Assembly: GCA_002682825.1 (NCBI GenBank)
Contig: NOKP01000059.1
Coordinates: forward strand, 23,024-87,023
From: Neonectria sp. B-13
Lineage: Eukaryota > Ascomycota > Sordariomycetes > Hypocreales > Nectriaceae
Length of the DNA: 64,000 nt
Direction of reading: 5' to 3'
Of the stretch, positions 47,273 through 57,790 are shown in pieces. Each line of letters opens with the position of its first letter. The first letter of the stretch is position 1. Position numbers and translations under genes: made by a program. Below the pieces are notes generated by a model that saw nothing but the letters and a program-made list of their open reading frames with translations, was not told where the DNA came from and did not search any database.

Positions 47273-47593
47273 TTACTGACTCAACTCCCACCAAACACCT
47301 CGTGCAATGAGCAGCACGAGCGCAACGACGACAGCGGTGACATGTTCTGCGGCGTTTCCAATGAGGGGAATCAAAATCAAGCTCATGAAGGCCTGGCTGA
47401 TACCGGCGCCCTCGACTGAGTCATCGATGCTTCCAACGGGATACTCAGCGCAAATGGCGACCAGAACGGTGGTAACGACGAGGACGGCGGCGGCGGAAAC
47501 GGGGCCAATGGTAAGCTTCTCGGGCTCCTCAGACTCGGCATGCTGACCCTTGGCATCGAAGAGGTTCCTGTGGGTGCGCAGCTGGCAACTCAA
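47273..47593 (-). pseudogene. Vacuolar Ca2+/H+ exchanger (CAX/VCX1-type) fragment
   Basis: The family imports Ca2+ into the vacuole in exchange for protons. This frame has QLRTHRNLFDAKGQ, an acidic linker, a membrane segment (SAAAVLVVTTVLVAICAEYP), VGSIDDSVEGAGISQAF, and the start of the second core repeat, LILIPLIGNAAEHVTAVVVA, which is the diagnostic motif. Similarity then ends abruptly (replaced by VLLIARGVWWELSQ and stop), so the remaining core helices are missing. A complete member has about 400 or more residues; about 100 remain. It abuts repeat F1. Confidence 0.75.
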
Positions 47594-47599
47594 CCGAGA

Positions 47600-49621
47600 T
47601 GACTATTTCGCCATACACGGGGGAGATGGCCTAGTGAAGCTCTTTCCTCAATTGTTTAGATACCCTATCAGACTAGATGCTATGAACATGGACATGGTGA
47701 AAACACGCGCAATAGCTCGCTGCGGAGTAGATGGAAAGCTTGTAGGTATTACTTTCAGCTCAAGATTTTAACAAAAGGGGGGAAGGCGGCTGCCTATTAT
47801 TACTCTGTGCATAGTTATAAGTACCTGCAACAAGAGCCGTTCGTCTGTAATAGAGCCGCTTTGCCGCTTTCACTGACTTGTTGTAATCTCTCTGCTTGTC
47901 TGTTGTCCATGAGGGATGTCCTCTTTGCGGTCTTCTTGACCCCTCTTTCCTTCGTCATCGTGGCCGGCCCGAATCCTCCGTCTGACGACACATGAATGCC
48001 GCGGCGCTGCTGACAGGGTCTGTAGGCACCTGGGTAGCACTCTGGTAGTTAAGACCACAAGGTATCAATACAGATCATGCTCAGAATTGATTGTTGCTTG
48101 AGCAATGCGAGGGAAGCGGGATGTGAAGAATCCGCCCATCTCTATCCCTACGATGTTTTGACCATTATGTCCCTCCAACAAGCGACTGTAGGCGCCGCAG
48201 ATGATGCCACGCTTTTACTCGCCGGTTTGTCCGATATTTACTATCCGGTAGTCTAGGCCTGTACCGTCAATACCTATGAAATCATGGGCTACCCCCCTCT
48301 AAAAATACGCATCCAGGGGCATTGTCGACTATCGATAGAAAGACGATCCAAATATCCGAAATCTGGGAGCCATGAGTTGTAGACGAACAGGTTAGGAACA
48401 CCAAATCCAGTATGAGCAGAGAGTCATACTAAGCTTGTGTCAACATTCAACATTTCGCTAACACCGACAGACAACTAAAAACCAGGGCCTAAGTATCAAA
48501 GGACTTGTGATGTACTTGTTCATCGAATGGTCTATGTCATTCCCTGTGCCCAGCTGTCAAAATACTCTGCCTAGAACCCCGCTGCAGTGGCCTGCTAAAG
48601 TTAACACCACGGACGCATTAGCCAACTTCTCCAGGTCAAAGATCTGGGTAACTGCCGGTCATTCTTCAATTCGGATTATGGGGGATTACCTGAATCTCTG
48701 TTCCAGTCCAACATACCACTTAACCTATTGTCTCGGATCGAAGAGGACCTACCCATGTTCCTCAAAAGCTCGTCAACCTTATCCAGAACTACCCACGCCC
48801 ATTTCGAGGCCCCACGCTACGGAGACTTGTGGCCGAGGGCCTTCCGACTTGGACCTCCCCAACTTCGATGACTCAGTGAAGTGTTTTGTCCGGGTGCATT
48901 CGACCTCGGTACCAGCAACTAGTAGTTGAACAGGCTTCAGTGATGGCGTCTCTAGCCTCGAATTCGAGTCGCAAGATTTGCAACACGCTGTTGATTCACC
49001 ACTCCTAGCTATTCTCCGCGCTGCCTTGGCCGTCGGCTGTCATCCCAAATGCCCTTGCTTGGCCCTGAGAAGGTCAAGAGTTCACCCCCGGGAACTTCTC
49101 GTTCTGGTCACAGGTCGTTAGGCTCCAACCAGAAGCGCAAAAGAGCACCAATTGTCACCTTGTCAAATAACTCACCCACAGCTGGCAACTCTGTGATCCG
49201 CCCGCCTGCCAAATACCTCGCTGCTCATGGTCTTCAAGTCACACTCTTAAATTTCACCACCAAAAGTATCAACATGACACCCAAAGCACAGCAGGTTCGC
49301 TTGACATAACCCAACGCCTAGTAACCCATACACGCTAACAAATTCAGATCGAGTTTAGGTTATATAGGAACTCACTTGATAGCACAACAGATGATGGTTA
49401 TACTCACAACCAGAGTTACAACCCCAGAGCTAGCATTGTTTCAGACAATGACTGTGCTACCGGTGAAACTTGTGACTCTGGGGGTTACAGTCCCGTCACA
49501 ACTGGGTGCACAACCGACGCCAATTCCCAGGATCAACAAGATGACTCTGTCAGGCAACAGGAACAACTATGTGCCTGCTTGTTTCCCTACTGAATCAAAA
49601 ACTAGACAAACATAGCTCGAT
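47600..49621 (+). other. Unassigned frames, possible decayed zinc-finger gene at 48507-49615
   Basis: Plus ORFs at 48507-48929 (140 codons) and 49049-49309 (86 codons, with NQKRKRAPIVTLSNNSPTAG) are followed by a frame at 49345-49614 (YRNSLDSTTDDGYTHNQSYN, then CATGETCDSGGYSP, then QEQLCACLFPY and stop). The last bit is a little like fungal zinc-finger proteins that carry an LACPYFKR-type motif, and TGA/TAG codons follow. I cannot join these into one model. 47.6-48.5 kb holds nothing recognisable. Confidence 0.25.
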
Positions 49622-49800
49622 GAATTATGAACGATGACACTATTCCTGGTCATCCCGATATTGCACTTCAAGCCCTTTCCACCTTGGCTGTTGGGGATAG
49701 CTCCGGACCAAGAAGCAATGCGGACGTTCTGACAAATGCACATCGGCATGCGACTTGAGGAGATATTGGTTTTCGAATGGGGGTGGTGCGACGCAGAAGT
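49622..49800 (-). repeat. C2H2-relic repeat R2, right copy
   Basis: Minus-strand counterpart of 16408-16590, including the CATTTGTCAGAACGTCCGCA block and the decayed zinc-finger frame. Here it directly adjoins R1 (49828). Confidence 0.8.
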
Positions 49801-49827
49801 TAAAACCTAGGCCCAGAATCCATTCGA

Positions 49828-51355
49828 CCCTTGCAAATTTTCAGCCGAGTACCACAATGATCGGGACTGGAGGAACAGGAGAGTCAACGTGGGTGGTGTT
49901 GGTGGTGGTGGATTGAGTGAGAGGGCAGAGCACAAGGCACTGGCATGCCGTAGACTCTGCAAATGAGGCTGTGTGCTTGTTCACCTCTCTTCTTCCATTG
50001 GACATTTCGTGCAAAAACTAAACCTTCTAAGTCATAAATAGAGTAGTACACTGAGATTTTAAACGTTGTCTCCTAGGCAGTTGAAGCCGTGAGGAGGCAG
50101 GACAACAGCCCCTCGTTTTCAAGCCCGGACATAATACACATTTAGCCTTAACTCCCCTCGCGCCGGCTCCCCTAGTCGGTTGCAACGGCAGCCCTATTGA
50201 AGCTCCTAAGGAGCAAGCTAGCATAATATGAGTTGTGCAATTAGGGCGTACGAATTCCCCCGTCCTCCAACATATGGCATCGGGTTGATGAGCTGTGTTT
50301 CTGCATCAGCAAGCAATTAGGAAAAGAGACAGTCAGGGTGTTCAATGAGGAGGCAAAATGCCCATCGGACACCGTTGTCCCAACTGATGCCTGTCAGAAG
50401 AAATAAGTCGGGACCTACATTATACCAATTGTATAATGGAATATGGAGACCTAGTAGTCCCTTGTTAGTATATCCGATTGGAAAACTGTGTAGCAATGTA
50501 GTACACTGCGAACAGTTGATAACCGACTCTGTCACACTCGGCAAAACGGTCATCGGGGCTGCTGCTTCTTAGCCTTCCTCTCTGTATAATTGTGTAGGAT
50601 CAGTGAGCGATTCTTAGTCACTGAACGTAACAGTCATCTTCCATTGTAATGTGGTATTCCATTGTAATGTGGTATTCCATTGTAATGTGGTATTCCATTG
50701 TAATGTGGTATTCCATTGTAATGTGGTACTCAATCGCCCAGTTAACCGACTAGCCGAGCCTCATCTAGGGCACTTAAACGATACCCTTACCTCTGAAGAG
50801 GCATAGTTAGGCAAGAAAACTATACGGCTGATAGTAGGGGGGTTCCAGAGTGATTCAACAGTGGGTGATAATACATAAAGGTTAGTGCAGCCGCTCTAGA
50901 GCTAAAGCTTTGCCATAAGGTTTCTTACTACTCTCAACTCTCTGCAATGCAATGTGGCAATTGGAGTTCCATAGGCAATCAGGGTAGTGCGATACTCTTG
51001 AAAGCCTGAAATCCCATGCGGCCTCAAGTTGGACTAATATATTACTGCACTTAGTCCGCACTCAATGAGCCAAGGATGCTCTCCAAGGGATAAAGAGATC
51101 GAACTGGTGGGTATAAAGTATCCAAGGACATAGAGTGCACATACCTATGCCTGATGGGATCCTGCACGTTCAAGCAGGGGATAAGAGCAAAGAGATAGTA
51201 TGTTCTACCACCAGCAGGGAGGCACCACAAGGCACTACGTCTTTTTCTTACTCCCTATCAAACACACGAACCGCGTGCCGTCCACAGCCTCCCCCGGTTG
51301 TGTTGTTGTTACTCAGAAGCGCTAGTGCTAGGGCAGTTGCATCCACCACACAGTG
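49828..51355 (-). repeat. Long inverted repeat R1, right copy
   Basis: Minus-strand counterpart of 11957-13155, longer because of small insertions, including a five-unit tandem repeat (50641-50730). No gene is evident inside. Confidence 0.85.
50641..50730 (+). repeat. 18 bp tandem repeat, five units
   Basis: CCATTGTAATGTGGTATT is repeated at 50641, 50659, 50677, 50695 and 50713; the first four are identical and the last differs at one base (ACT). The left R1 copy has only a single related unit, so the array expanded after duplication. Confidence 0.95.
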
Positions 51356-52143
51356 ACGTGAAGGTTCATTCTGCGGGAGCGTGGCAGCCATGAATGCTTC
51401 ATGGTTGTCCGGGAACAGTCTCCAGACCGTGTGAAGGGCTCCGTCTCGAGCATAGTATGGTCCCTCGGCAATTTCTTCGTTTTCTGCTACAGCAAAGGCG
51501 ACGTGAGAATTCCACTTGTCGTCCAATAGTTTCATCGAGTCCGTGCTGGCAGGGCCGACTAACGTTCCCAACTTGAGTGTCATCGTTTGTGAGTTCCAGG
51601 ATCAGACGAACCAAAGTGCTCCACCGCTTGGAGAACCAGAAGATGAAGTGTTGGTGGAGGTATTGCGCGACAAGGCCTTGCTAATTGTCAGGTGCCTTAC
51701 TTTTGGCGTAGTGGTCATGTCCGCCATGATGTAAAACCCCAAGGAGTGGCTTTGGATAGCGCCGATGAGGGACCAGGTCTCTCGGAGAGCTTTCACAGCT
51801 GCCTGGGTAGCTGCTATGTTGCCGGTTTTATGTACGAGAGCCGGGCTCGTAACTTGTTGCCGGGAGGTCTTGCAGGGATCCATATGTATAAGAGACAAAC
51901 CAAAAGATGCAAAGGTGGCGAGAAAACGAGATGATGGACTACGTGCTGTGGCGGGAATCATCCCTTATTTACGCAGCGGTATTCCTTTCTATCCCTTCCC
52001 ATAGACGGGTTGGCATATCTTGGCCGGGTCAATGGTCTCTCAGCAACCATACATACTTTTACCTAGTCTTCCGCTGGAGGTGCATCATGATGTTGGTCAA
52101 TTCAATTACAATGATATAATCTACAGTACCTATTTTCCTTCAT
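51356..52143. other. Unassigned, several overlapping frames
   Basis: Minus ORFs at 51961-51602 (119 codons) and 51583-51248 (111 codons, with MKLLDDKWNSHVAFAVAENE) look protein-like but are not recognised; the second runs into repeat R1. They may be pieces of one decayed minus-strand gene. Confidence 0.25.
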
Positions 52144-52985
52144 TTATAAATCCATCATCGACGCGAAATCATCGCAATCTCCCAAAAGTTCAAAGTCGAA
52201 AAGAGCGCTGAAGCCATCTTCCCGCGTCGCTATTTCTTTGCTTATCCATACAATCGCATTATCGAGACTCCTTGCCTTGACCGCTCTGCAAAGACGCTTT
52301 GTGAAGCTCGCCAACGAAGGAATCGACTGTCTCGTCCCAACGATCAGGACGGCATCGATGGGCTGGGTTAAGTCGTGGTTAAATGCGGCCGTGATGTCGG
52401 CTTCGCACACACAATTCTCGTCGTAAAGAAGAACACTTGGTCGGAGCATGCCCACGGATCGCTGTCTCTCGCCAGCTACGACCCGCCCTGCCTGCTCCTC
52501 CTCACACGAGAGACATGGAGCTGTGATCCATCGCGAGAAGGACTCCGCCGTAACCAGTTTGGTGTGCGAGGGTCTGATATGACAGACCAGCGTATCCGCC
52601 CGGCCGTGGAGCCACATCGTCCTCCCGGAGAGGAACGGGAGCCTGCTGTGGCGACAGTCAATGTTTTGGGTGTAATGCCGACGTAGGCAGCCGGACTGAG
52701 CCAAGCGCTCGGCGAACGCATCGAATTGGGTGAACAGGGCTTCTTGACTGAACTGTGACCTTTGCAATATATCGTTATGCAGAATTCCAGCCGACTCCGG
52801 GGAAGCGTAGGCTGAGGCATCGTACACGAGGCGGCTGGACTGGTTGGAGCGGGCGGAGCTCTGATAGTCAGGGACTGTTTTGTCCGGGATTAGCACGGCT
52901 CGTGAAGGCGGAGGGCAGGGCGAAACTTACTGCCTGCATTCGTCGAAATACCGGCGCCAGTGATAAGGATGAGTGCATCTCCCCT
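52144..52985 (-). CDS. Sir2-family NAD-dependent protein deacetylase (Hst3/Hst4-like), C-terminal catalytic part
   Basis: Removes acetyl groups from histone or other lysines using NAD. Exon 1 (ending 52931) carries ALILITGAGISTNAG, the NAD-binding GAGIS motif. The intron is 52875-52930 (GTAAGT to ACAG). Exon 2 continues IPDYQSS, then RRHYTQNIDCRHSRLP, the catalytic His in MWLHGRADTLVCHIRP, CLSC, then AVLIVGTRQSIPSLASF and a tail ending at 52144. The zinc site normally has two C-x2-C pairs: the second is there (CLSC) but the first reads C-H-I-R, so one Cys is Arg. Upstream of GAGIS the frame is uncertain: an N-terminal-looking stretch (LTKLRQEPPFVFPPEV) lies in another frame, suggesting one frameshift near 52980. 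About 250 codons downstream of the intron are open, so decay is recent or absent. Confidence 0.78.
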
Positions 52986-54023
52986 GGACGGGGAGAGCTT
53001 GAGGCGGCAACGTTCGGGACGCCGTCTGGAAGTCTCACGTCGGAGACCTCGGGCGGGAACACAAAGGGGGGCTCCTGGCGGAGCTTCGTCAAGTCATGCT
53101 CGATACCCCTGTTGGGACGCGGGAGGAGCTGCCAGATGGTTTGACTGCGATCTGGATCGAAGGTGGACAGTGGATGTCCCCGCTTCAGCCTCCTCGCGGC
53201 TGCTGGGCGGAGATTGTCGATATTGACCTGGACCTTCGCCTAGAATTTACCAAGTTCTTTCATATCAGGGACGCGAAAAGTGCAGCAAACAGGGTCATTG
53301 GTTGCAATGCACGAGGCGCACTTGAAACCCCAAAACGTTGGCAGCAGGACGCAATCTGGGAATGGCAGAGCGCTATTAGAGTCATCGTAGCTCCTCTCGC
53401 ATCTGGTGCAAGGCGCCAGTGCGAGTTAGCCTCTGGAGTAGGTGAGGAGAGCGTTGACAATAGTAGGTTTCCTCCTGAGCTTCCCCATGAAATCGTACGA
53501 GTTGTGCCAACACGTTAGGCGTCGCGCCAGTAGGAGTGACGCCTCTTGCTGGACCTGGGTGGTGAAGGAGTCTCGCAACTCGGTGCCTTCAATCTGTGCC
53601 TAGCGCCAACCGTTTTCAAGGTCAATATGACCCAGCTGAGACAGTTAGTGCAGGGCTCTTCGACTGCGTCAGGATGTTGTATACCTAGGGTCCTGATGAC
53701 ATGATACGGATGCGGGAGGTTCGAGGGACCTCGAAGGCGTAGCAAATCTCAGAAGGCGACTTGTCAAGTGTCGGCCGAGGCGACGAGCCCTCACGCCTTC
53801 GCAAAGGGCGAAGAAAAGGAACAAAATGCTGGAGGGATTGGCGATCCTCTAAAGTGGATGGGTCGACGGCAGTGATGTAGATTAGGACGATGAGAGTGGT
53901 GGAGAAGGGAGGAAAAAAGGGATGTGAACGAAAGTAGCCGTCCTGTAGGAGGCGGAGCGGAAGACCTGCTTTGCAAATTCACTGCATTGACCATGCCCCC
54001 CACCTGCTTTGTTCAACCCAATG
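52986..54023. other. Possible N-terminal sirtuin sequence; no other supported gene
   Basis: A 140-codon plus ORF (53096-53518) and an opposite minus frame are both open; one of them may be the 5' end of the sirtuin gene. Nothing is recognisable from 53.5 to 54.0 kb. Confidence 0.25.
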
Positions 54024-54081
54024 TGTCACGTTATAAGGGGGGGTTACTGGTCCGCAAGAGACGTTCGTCTTTTTTGTGACA
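54024..54081 (+). repeat. 58 bp palindrome-ended element, copy 1
   Basis: Begins TGTCACG and ends GTGACA (inverted ends), with an internal hairpin-like GTCC..GAGAC that is imperfect here. Same length as copies at 54708-54765 and 59650-59707. Confidence 0.75.
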
Positions 54082-54487
54082 GTTATGAGCCCTTAGTTTC
54101 CGAGTGGCGTAAATTGCAGCCAACATAAGTGGCCACGACCCAAGAGGCTCTATGTTCGAGACCAGCACAGGCTCAGCGTGCAGACGGTTTTGGGAGAAAA
54201 TCGACCTAACTGAAAATTCGTTCAGTCTAGGATACTGTTGGATAGCGTACGGTCCATTCGATCTAGGCCTTAGCGATCAATAGAGTGTAGAGCCCAAATC
54301 TGACGATTCAATTGATCTAGGATGCCTCCGGCCCCCTCTTTTCTCGAGAGGGGTTTTATGTCATCTTGTTGAATCCGTTACGGTTAAATTGATCAAATGG
54401 GTAGTGTTCAAAGCAGTGATGATGTTGTTGATTATTCCTTGTCCCGGTCATCCGGACCGGCCAGAAGAGGGGATATCAGGCTCCCTT

Positions 54488-54614
54488 CTGACTAAGGTCA
54501 GGATATCAGTCTATCAGAGGTTTCGTAATACAGGGTCATTTTCCAACACATCTCACGCCCCCTCTGACTAAGGTCAGGATATCGATCTATCAGAGGTTTC
54601 GTAATACAGGGTCA
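54488..54614 (+). repeat. Direct repeat of 51 bp with 76 bp spacing
   Basis: 54488-54538 and 54564-54614 are almost identical (CTGACTAAGGTCAGGATATC, then CTATCAGAGGTTTCGTAATA). It lies between two copies of the 58 bp element and may be part of an LTR. Confidence 0.85.
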
Positions 54615-54707
54615 CAATCCAACAGATACGTAAGATGATACTGGGACAGACCATTGTGCATTCCGTGTTCATAAAAGTACTGATACTTCCGCTCACGTAA
54701 TGGGGGG

Positions 54708-54765
54708 TGTCACGTTATAAGGGGGGGTTGCTGGTCCCGCAAGGGACGTTCGTCTTTTTGTGACA
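54708..54765 (+). repeat. 58 bp palindrome-ended element, copy 2
   Basis: TGTCACG at one end, GTGACA at the other, internal GTCCCGCAAGGGAC stem with a GCAA loop. This is the best-preserved copy. Confidence 0.8.
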
Positions 54766-54779
54766 CAATGCCTGTGTAT

Positions 54780-57150
54780 GGCCGTCTGGAGGTACATCGA
54801 CCACCGCCAAATTTGCCAAGAAACAGAGGTCACTTTGGCAATGGCTCACCACCCCGATGCGGCGGCCCTGGCAGGTAGACTACATACAGTAGGTGGCTTC
54901 CTCTTGAAGGTTTCGGGTGAGGGGTAATGAAGGGCCAGTCAGCGTGTTCAGCGTAAACCTCGTGGTGCGTGATGTAGAAGAAGCCACAGACTCATCTCAG
55001 TCCCATGTAGGTTACGGGTCGGGATGGATTGCCCAATCCTAACGAAACGCACCAAGCACAGCTGCCGAATCCGCTCCTGTCATACGTCGACAAGCTGTTG
55101 ACCAGGCCACACATAAGCTCTAGGTCAGCGATACCAGCCAGTCTCTGATAAGATGCCACAGGCTCGCGAGCGGCCTATCGACTTGTCCAGCCCGACGAGA
55201 AGCGTCTCGACGAGGGTGAACGGCTGGGAGGATGTGTACCCAGCTGGTATCAGGGTTTTCTATGTAGTCGAAGTGTAGAGCGATCTCCACGGTCTGATTG
55301 ATTCCTTCTCTCCAGAAGGGCCATCTATCTATCTGCCTGAGGGTGATACGCTGTAGTCATTGCGAGTTTTGTGCAAAGAGGCTCTAAAGGGTCTTCACAG
55401 GCATAGGCGATGGGCTTATGATGGATGAAGTCGTCCGCCATGAGAACTTCCCACACCCATCAGCACATCATCCAGCGCGGCATAGTCAGGTCGAAGCGGT
55501 GGAGGGTGCAGCCAAGCGGCTTAAGGCGTCTGGGATGAAGTTCTTCTTGCCAGGCAGGTGGAAGACCTGTACTATAACTGGTGCTCGAGGTCTGGAGAGA
55601 CGGCTTTCTCCACGATGGGCCTGGTCGCAGAGTGATCGGTCAGCACCACTGTAGGAAGGCATGAGGACCGTGGGGAGGCTCGCATTCTCTTCCCTGCATG
55701 GACGAGGCATGCGATGCAAGCTCGGCTGGTCTGGATCGATGTTCTGCCTATAGGTCCCCGAGTTCCATACGTAGTCCTCGCGAAGGTGATGGAGGGTAAC
55801 TTCAAATGATGTTCAAGGGCCACACCGAACTGGAAAAGTAAAGAAGAAGGAAGAGGCGTCGATCGGCGGTGGTGTAGTGGGGCGTTCCTCAGAGGGCTTG
55901 GATGACATCTTCCTAACGAGGAAGCGGGTGGTTGTCGGGCATTGTGCTCTTGTTCAGAGCTCTCAAGTCGACGAGCACCACGGCCTTTGGCCTCTCCGTT
56001 GACGATACGCCAAACCACGAAGATAGGTGCTAAGAAGAGAGGAGGGGGAGGTCAGTCCTTTGACCCATTCAAGTCGGCCATGGCGATAGGGTTTCCGGTC
56101 CTTAAGACCATTGGGGTACAGCCTCTGTGCTAGCGCCCTTGGGCACGCCGTACGAGTCCTCTGTCTATCTAGAGCTTTGTGTAGCGTTCTACAAGCTTCT
56201 GACCAGCTCTTGCGAAGGTTGGGAGGGTCTGGTGTCGGGTCCGTTGGACGTGGATTTGGTAGGAAACCTTGGGAAGCCTCGGGATCAGCATCGTCGTTTG
56301 CCTTCGGCGTGCGCGATACGGTCTCTTTAGCCTTCGTCTTCTTCCCAAGCGAGGAAGACATCGGTCGACGATAATGTCTTTCGGCGCTGCTTCTAAGGGA
56401 GGTCAGTAACAGTGTAGAGTCCCGGAAGATGGCAGCACTCAGCGATTCAGGAGGGAAGCGACGCGGGAGCGGTCCAGTGTAGTATGCAGAGCCCGTCACG
56501 GTCGAGGCGTCGGAGTGAGAGGTTTCGTCGTTGTCGTCAGCATCGGGGGTAAGCTACTCCGGTTCGCTCTCAATGACTTGGTACTTCTTCTCTTCGCCAG
56601 AGTCACGGTGACAGTGGCGATCGTCGTAGGCGCAGTATCCGTGATCGTCGCTTCGTTCGGTCACTAGTGCAGTTGCGCTCACAAGTCACGACCGCAGTTG
56701 CAGTTACGATCGTACCCCCAGCCGCGGCCCTCGTACTAGTTGTCATCACGATGACCTCGTCGTTGCTGCACAAGGGTCGCGAGGTGGACCGGCGGATGGA
56801 GTGTGCGAGTTTGTTCTTCTTCTGCGGCGTCGGCAGAAGCCGGTGTGCTTCTCCTTGTCGATCCCAAGCTGCTTGGCATAGCTAGCCTTGCGTTGGACCC
56901 ATTGCATAAGGATGATACCTCCGGCTGCCAGGCGTGCATATGGCGTACTTGCCTAGGTGCAAGCCTCCGTGATCTCGGCGTCAGGGCGCCTGAAGCGACT
57001 CGTGAGCTTCTTGCAGGACTTCTGAATGGGGGCATCCAGGAGTCTGCTGCGTTAGTCTGTACTAAGCCCACCCAGAAGCCATCCTTGGGCTCCGCCTCCC
57101 AGCATAGAGACGTAGTAGTAGTTCGATGCAGAGGTCTGGTGTGACTGGCT
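54780..57150 (-). mobile_element. Ty3/gypsy retrotransposon, decayed, minus orientation
   Basis: Read from high to low coordinates: possible gag sequence near 56.9 kb (KASYAKQLGIDKEKHTGFCR), a charged linker, the start of reverse transcriptase near 56.0 kb (VVWRIVNGEAKGRAVVDLRA, then LNKSTMPDNHPLPR), an RNase H end near 55.5 kb (VFHLPGKKNFIPDALSRLA), and integrase near 55.35 kb (LAMTTAYHPQADR, then RNQSD). The order fits Ty3/gypsy. Several frames are used and many stops occur (TAG after NHPLPR among them), so nothing is active. The LTRs could not be paired with certainty; the 58 bp element at 59650-59707 in minus orientation may mark the 5' end. Confidence 0.75.
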
Positions 57151-57345
57151 CACGCTCGCGGCGGTCTGATCAAAGCACTACTGCCCGTGGCTCACGAGGA
57201 ATTCATCCGGCAGCTTCACTTGAAGCCGACAACTCACTAGGACCCCAACCCGAAGGTCACGATGACCTCAACCTGATCGAAAAGGCGCGTGGAATACGGT
57301 GGGGCAGGGGAGGCATACGACAGAGGGATTTTTGGGCCTCACAGA

Positions 57346-57472
57346 CTCTCGAGGTGCATTTGCCGGATTCCTACATATCTACCGCAGGACCCGTGCTTCA
57401 TAAAAGACCGCGTCTCACGCCTCAGCTCAATCAAGTCACCTACTAGACTAATGTATCCCTACTCAAGCGCAC
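57346..57472 (+). repeat. Dispersed repeat family F2, copy 3 (right half)
   Basis: Shares GGTGCATTTGCCGGAT, ACCGCAGGACCCGT.CTTCAT-type sequence and GTATCCCTACTCAAGCGC with copies at 4.96 and 41.0 kb. The left half is missing. Confidence 0.7.
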
Positions 57473-57483
57473 CATATGTAAGG

Positions 57484-57582
57484 AACTAGCGGCTACTTGA
57501 AAGAACTAGCGGCTACTTGAAAGAACTAGCGGCTACTTGAAAGAACTAGCGGCTACTTGAAAGAATTAGCGGCTACTCAAAG
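57484..57582 (+). repeat. 20 bp minisatellite, four exact units and one decayed
   Basis: AACTAGCGGCTACTTGAAAG starts at 57484, 57504, 57524 and 57544; a fifth, altered unit follows at 57564. Confidence 0.95.
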
Positions 57583-57604
57583 AACTCAAAGAACCAACGA
57601 CTTT

Positions 57605-57790
57605 AAGCCACTTGCTCATCAGAGCAGAATCTCGTTGAGATGCTCACCAGAGCGAATTGCTCACCTGGGCATGTCTCGTCCGAGAGATGCTCACTAGAGC
57701 GAATTGCTCACCAGAGCAGAATCTCGTCTGAGTGCTCAACAGACCGACTTGCTCACCAAAGCGACTTGCTCACCAGGGCTTGTCTCGTAT
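57605..57790 (+). repeat. Degenerate minisatellite built on GCTCACCAGAGCGA
   Basis: About ten imperfect units of TTGCTCACCAGAGCGAA-type sequence, interspersed with TGTCTCGTC-like pieces. It directly follows the 20 bp array. Confidence 0.8.

Noticed and set aside
48507..49615. Confident call of a zinc-finger gene
   Set aside because: Only a short LCACLFPY stretch resembles a known fungal finger type; the ORFs are in different frames with no supported introns.
53096..53518. 140-codon plus ORF as an independent gene
   Set aside because: Open on both strands, no recognised motif, and it lies where the 5' end of the minus-strand sirtuin gene is expected.
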